64,000 nucleotides of DNA from positions 2,976,001 to 3,040,000 of the forward strand of contig NZ_CP177239.1 of assembly GCF_046773475.1 (NCBI RefSeq), in the 5' to 3' direction. The position numbers and the translations under genes were made by a program. Shown here piece after piece: positions 62,129 to 64,000 of the stretch (positions are counted from its first letter, which is position 1; each line of letters begins with the position of its first letter). The notes beneath the pieces are model-generated. The model saw only the letters and a list, made by a program, of their open reading frames with translations, was not told the DNA's origin and ran no database searches. The DNA comes from Nitratireductor aquimarinus (GTDB lineage Bacteria > Pseudomonadota > Alphaproteobacteria > Rhizobiales > Rhizobiaceae).

Positions 62129-63166
62129 CTATTTCTGCCAGCGCTCATCAACCGCATCGGCGTTTTCTTCTTCGGCGCGGGCGTCCTGGATGATCTTCAT
62201 CAGGGCGCGCAGCACCTCCTGCACGCCTTCGCCGGTGGCGGAAGACAGGAGGAGGGGCGTCTTTCCGCAGGCCTCTGCAAGGGCGGCCTGCTTCTCGGCG
62301 CGGGCGTCTTCATCCAGAAGATCCACCTGGCTGAGCGCGACCACCTCGGTCTTGTCAGTGAGGCCGTGGCCATAGGCGGAAAGCTCGCCGCGAATGGTCT
62401 TGTAGACGGCGGCCGGGTCTTCCTCGCGTGCGGAAACGAGATGCAGCAGAACGCGGGTGCGCTCCACATGGCCGAGGAAGCGGTCGCCAATGCCGACGCC
62501 CGCATGCGCGCCCTCGATCAGGCCGGGGATGTCGGCCATGACGAATTCGCGCGCGTCGATGCGCACCACGCCGAGATTGGGGTGCAGCGTCGTGAACGGA
62601 TAGTCGGCGATCTTCGGTTTGGCTGCCGTGACGGTGGCCAGGAAGGTGGACTTGCCGGCATTGGGCAGGCCGACGAGCCCGGCATCGGCGATGAGCTTGA
62701 GACGCAGCCAGATCCACGCTTCCTCACCCGGCAGGCCGGGATTGGCCCGGCGCGGCGCCTGGTTGGTGGAGGATTTGAAGTGCTGGTTGCCGAAGCCGCC
62801 ATTGCCGCCGCTGGCCAGCCTGAAGCGCTGGCCGATCTCGGTCAGATCGCAGATCAGCGTTTCATTGTCTTCCTCGAAGACCTGGGTGCCGGCCGGCACT
62901 TTGAGGATGGCGTCGCCGCCCTTCGCGCCGGTGCGGTTGCGGCCCATGCCGTGCACGCCGGTCTGGGCCTTGAAATGCTGCTGGTAGCGATAGTCGATGA
63001 GCGTGTTGAGACCCTGAACGGCCTCCACCCAGACATCGCCGCCACGCCCGCCATCGCCGCCATCGGGACCGCCGAACTCGATATATTTCTCGCGTCGGAA
63101 CGAAACGGAACCCGCGCCGCCATCGCCGGAGCGGATATAGACTTTGGCCTGATCGAGAAATTTCAT
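62129..63166 (-). CDS. obgE: Obg family GTPase (CgtA)
   Basis: Essential ribosome-associated GTPase, 345 residues. The N-terminal glycine-rich Obg fold (IRSGDGGAGSVSFRREKYIEFGGPDGGDGG, LASGGNGGFGN) is followed by the G domain: P-loop GLPNAGKST at 166-174, switch II DIPGLIEGAHAG, and a modified NKxD as SQVDLLDED. The third C-terminal (OCT) domain is absent, as usual in proteobacteria. Part of the rpmA-GNAT-obgE-proBA cluster. Confidence 0.96.
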   Translation of the reverse strand: MKFLDQAKVYIRSGDGGAGSVSFRREKYIEFGGPDGGDGGRGGDVWVEAVQGLNTLIDYRYQQHFKAQTGVHGMGRNRTGAKGGDAILKVPAGTQVFEEDNETLICDLTEIGQRFRLASGGNGGFGNQHFKSSTNQAPRRANPGLPGEEAWIWLRLKLIADAGLVGLPNAGKSTFLATVTAAKPKIADYPFTTLHPNLGVVRIDAREFVMADIPGLIEGAHAGVGIGDRFLGHVERTRVLLHLVSAREEDPAAVYKTIRGELSAYGHGLTDKTEVVALSQVDLLDEDARAEKQAALAEACGKTPLLLSSATGEGVQEVLRALMKIIQDARAEEENADAVDERWQK

Positions 63167-63229
63167 GGTTTTGGACCGTCTTTCCGTAACGTTGCGCTGA
63201 ACCGTCTACAGCATTGCGCGCCGAAGTGC

Positions 63230-63264
63230 GAGAGCAGACAGGGCGCGCGTGCCTGCCTGCTCTC
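63230..63264. terminator. Hairpin between the GNAT gene and obgE
   Basis: 13-bp arms GAGAGCAGACAGG / CCTGCCTGCTCTC (one G-T pair) around GCGCGCGTG, just after the stop of the GNAT gene. No T-run, so its terminator role is uncertain. Confidence 0.4.
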
Positions 63265-63275
63265 GTCTCAATTTC

Positions 63276-63869
63276 TTATGCGCCCCAGCTCCTGAGGCTG
63301 ACCCAGGTGCGGCGGTCGAGCTGGTAGCGCTCGACGGGCACCCGGCCGGCCACCACGGAATCCATCATGCCCTGACCGGCAAACTGGAAACCGCATTTGT
63401 GAATGACGCGGCGCGAGGCGGTGTTGGTGACGCGGCAGGAAACATTGAGCCGGTCGATATCCGTGGCGCGGAAGGCGAGGTCCACCAGGGCGTGGGCCGC
63501 TTCCGTTGCGTAGCCGCGCCCCCAGTAGGGTTCGCCGATCCAGTATCCCATCTCAAGACCGTGGGCGCGGTTTTCCAGCCCCGCGCAGCCGATGAAGGCG
63601 CCGCTTTCGGACAGGGTGATGGCATAGGTGCAGCCGCTGATCGCGCCGGCGCGGATGCTGGACAGAAAACTGTGTGCGTCGGCAACGCGATAGGGATTGG
63701 GCAGACGGCCGAGCATTTCGGCCAGATGCCGGTTGTTGGCGAGTTCCACCAGCTCGGTCACATCGTCATCGCGCGGGATGCGCAGGACGAGGCGTTCCGT
63801 GACCAGAACGGGACAATCTATGCTGACGCTGGGACTTTCACCCTCGATGTCTTCACTTTCGGCGACCAT
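63276..63869 (-). CDS. GNAT family N-acetyltransferase (RimJ/RimL-like)
   Basis: The 197-residue acetyltransferase of the RimJ/RimL type has VTERLVLRIPRDDDVTELVELANNRHLAEML at the N-terminus, the acetyl-CoA motif MGYWIGEPYWGRGYATEAAHALVDLAF, and NTASRRVIHKCGFQFAGQG, the family's C-terminal signature. GGAGGAAAAA precedes the ATG. It commonly lies between rpmA and obgE in this order; the substrate, perhaps a ribosomal protein, is unproved. Confidence 0.9.
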   Translation of the reverse strand: MVAESEDIEGESPSVSIDCPVLVTERLVLRIPRDDDVTELVELANNRHLAEMLGRLPNPYRVADAHSFLSSIRAGAISGCTYAITLSESGAFIGCAGLENRAHGLEMGYWIGEPYWGRGYATEAAHALVDLAFRATDIDRLNVSCRVTNTASRRVIHKCGFQFAGQGMMDSVVAGRVPVERYQLDRRTWVSLRSWGA

Positions 63870-63888
63870 TTTTTCCTCCGGACAATAG

Positions 63889-63920
63889 AAAAGGGGAGAT
63901 GGCGACCCATCTCCCCTTTT
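63889..63920 (-). terminator. Rho-independent terminator upstream of the GNAT gene (for the preceding minus-strand gene)
   Basis: A perfect 14-bp palindrome, AAAAGGGGAGATGG / CCATCTCCCCTTTT, with a 4-base loop, gives a U-run on either strand. It would stop a transcript entering from the right edge (rpmA). A further hairpin, CCAGACACCGG / CCGGTGTTTGG, lies at 63941-63978. Confidence 0.85.
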
Positions 63921-63990
63921 TGAACCTATTTCCGGAATGTCCAGACACCGGTCCCCGAGATGGGTCGCCGGTGTTTGGTGCGCGGACCGG

Positions 63991-64000
63991 CTATTCCGCG
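63991..64000 (-). CDS. rpmA: Possible last codons of rpmA (ribosomal protein L27)
   Basis: On the minus strand the edge reads GCG GAA TAG, i.e. Ala-Glu-stop, which would fit the end of L27, the expected upstream gene of the GNAT-obgE cluster in Rhizobiales. Only ten bases are in the window, so this rests on gene order. Confidence 0.25.

Overview
The window reads as a chromosomal segment of an alphaproteobacterium of the order Hyphomicrobiales (Rhizobiales), most like the Phyllobacteriaceae (Nitratireductor/Mesorhizobium/Chelativorans type). The basis is high GC, an NAD-specific glutamate dehydrogenase of about 1,600 residues, an FtsK with a CtrA-type box, a CenR/OtpR-type regulator paired with a cAMP-binding-domain protein, AtpD with an Ala/Lys-rich N-terminal extension, the usg gene, and several families of short palindromic repeats typical of that group. 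The genus is inference; no rRNA or tRNA gene is visible.

Layout. 1-9,000: 3' end of sdhB, a His-tailed MFS exporter, msrA, an amino-acid dehydrogenase, an OsmC-type peroxidase, a ubiquinone-type hydroxylase, tesB, and a sigma-54-driven glnK-amtB ammonium operon. 9,180-16,200: ftsK, lolA, xthA, then the CNBD protein plus CenR/OtpR-like response regulator, divergent from an L,D-transpeptidase-like gene, and an AhpD-like protein. 16,300-24,260: gdh, a UMF1-type MFS transporter and purH. 24,400-28,520: an accessory block (GNAT, Lrp-LysE pair, membrane-bound AraC regulator, secreted alpha/beta hydrolase) lying between purH and the heparinase-rsmB-htpX genes. 32,920-38,080: an SDHAF4-like protein, a secreted nuclease, a repeat-rich spacer with a candidate small-peptide/sRNA gene, acs, usg, a small haem-oxidase-like membrane protein and yggS. 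38,195-46,710: leuS, lptE, an acyltransferase with a partly duplicated broken 3' end, fsa and priA. 46,930-51,950: the ATP synthase F1 operon atpHAGDC. 53,080-64,000: a long minus-strand housekeeping run, (rpmA)-GNAT-obgE-proB-proA-nadD-rsfS-rlmH-envC-ctpA-polysaccharide deacetylase-rppH.

How the genes work together. Nitrogen and glutamate metabolism recur (glnK-amtB, NAD-GDH, Leu/Glu-type dehydrogenase, proBA, an Lrp/LysE amino-acid exporter). Envelope biology is the other theme: LolA, LptE, acyltransferase, L,D-transpeptidase, M23 peptidase, EnvC, CtpA, FtsK, HtpX and the CenR-like regulator.

No defence system, prophage, insertion sequence or CRISPR array is visible. The most unusual signals are not protein genes: a palindromic repeat family that sits in a fixed orientation exactly at stop codons; a roughly 200-nt minus-strand transcription unit before acs with an almost complete anti-Shine-Dalgarno match in front of a 22-codon ORF and its own terminator; and a recent tandem duplication with a 37-bp deletion downstream of the acyltransferase gene.
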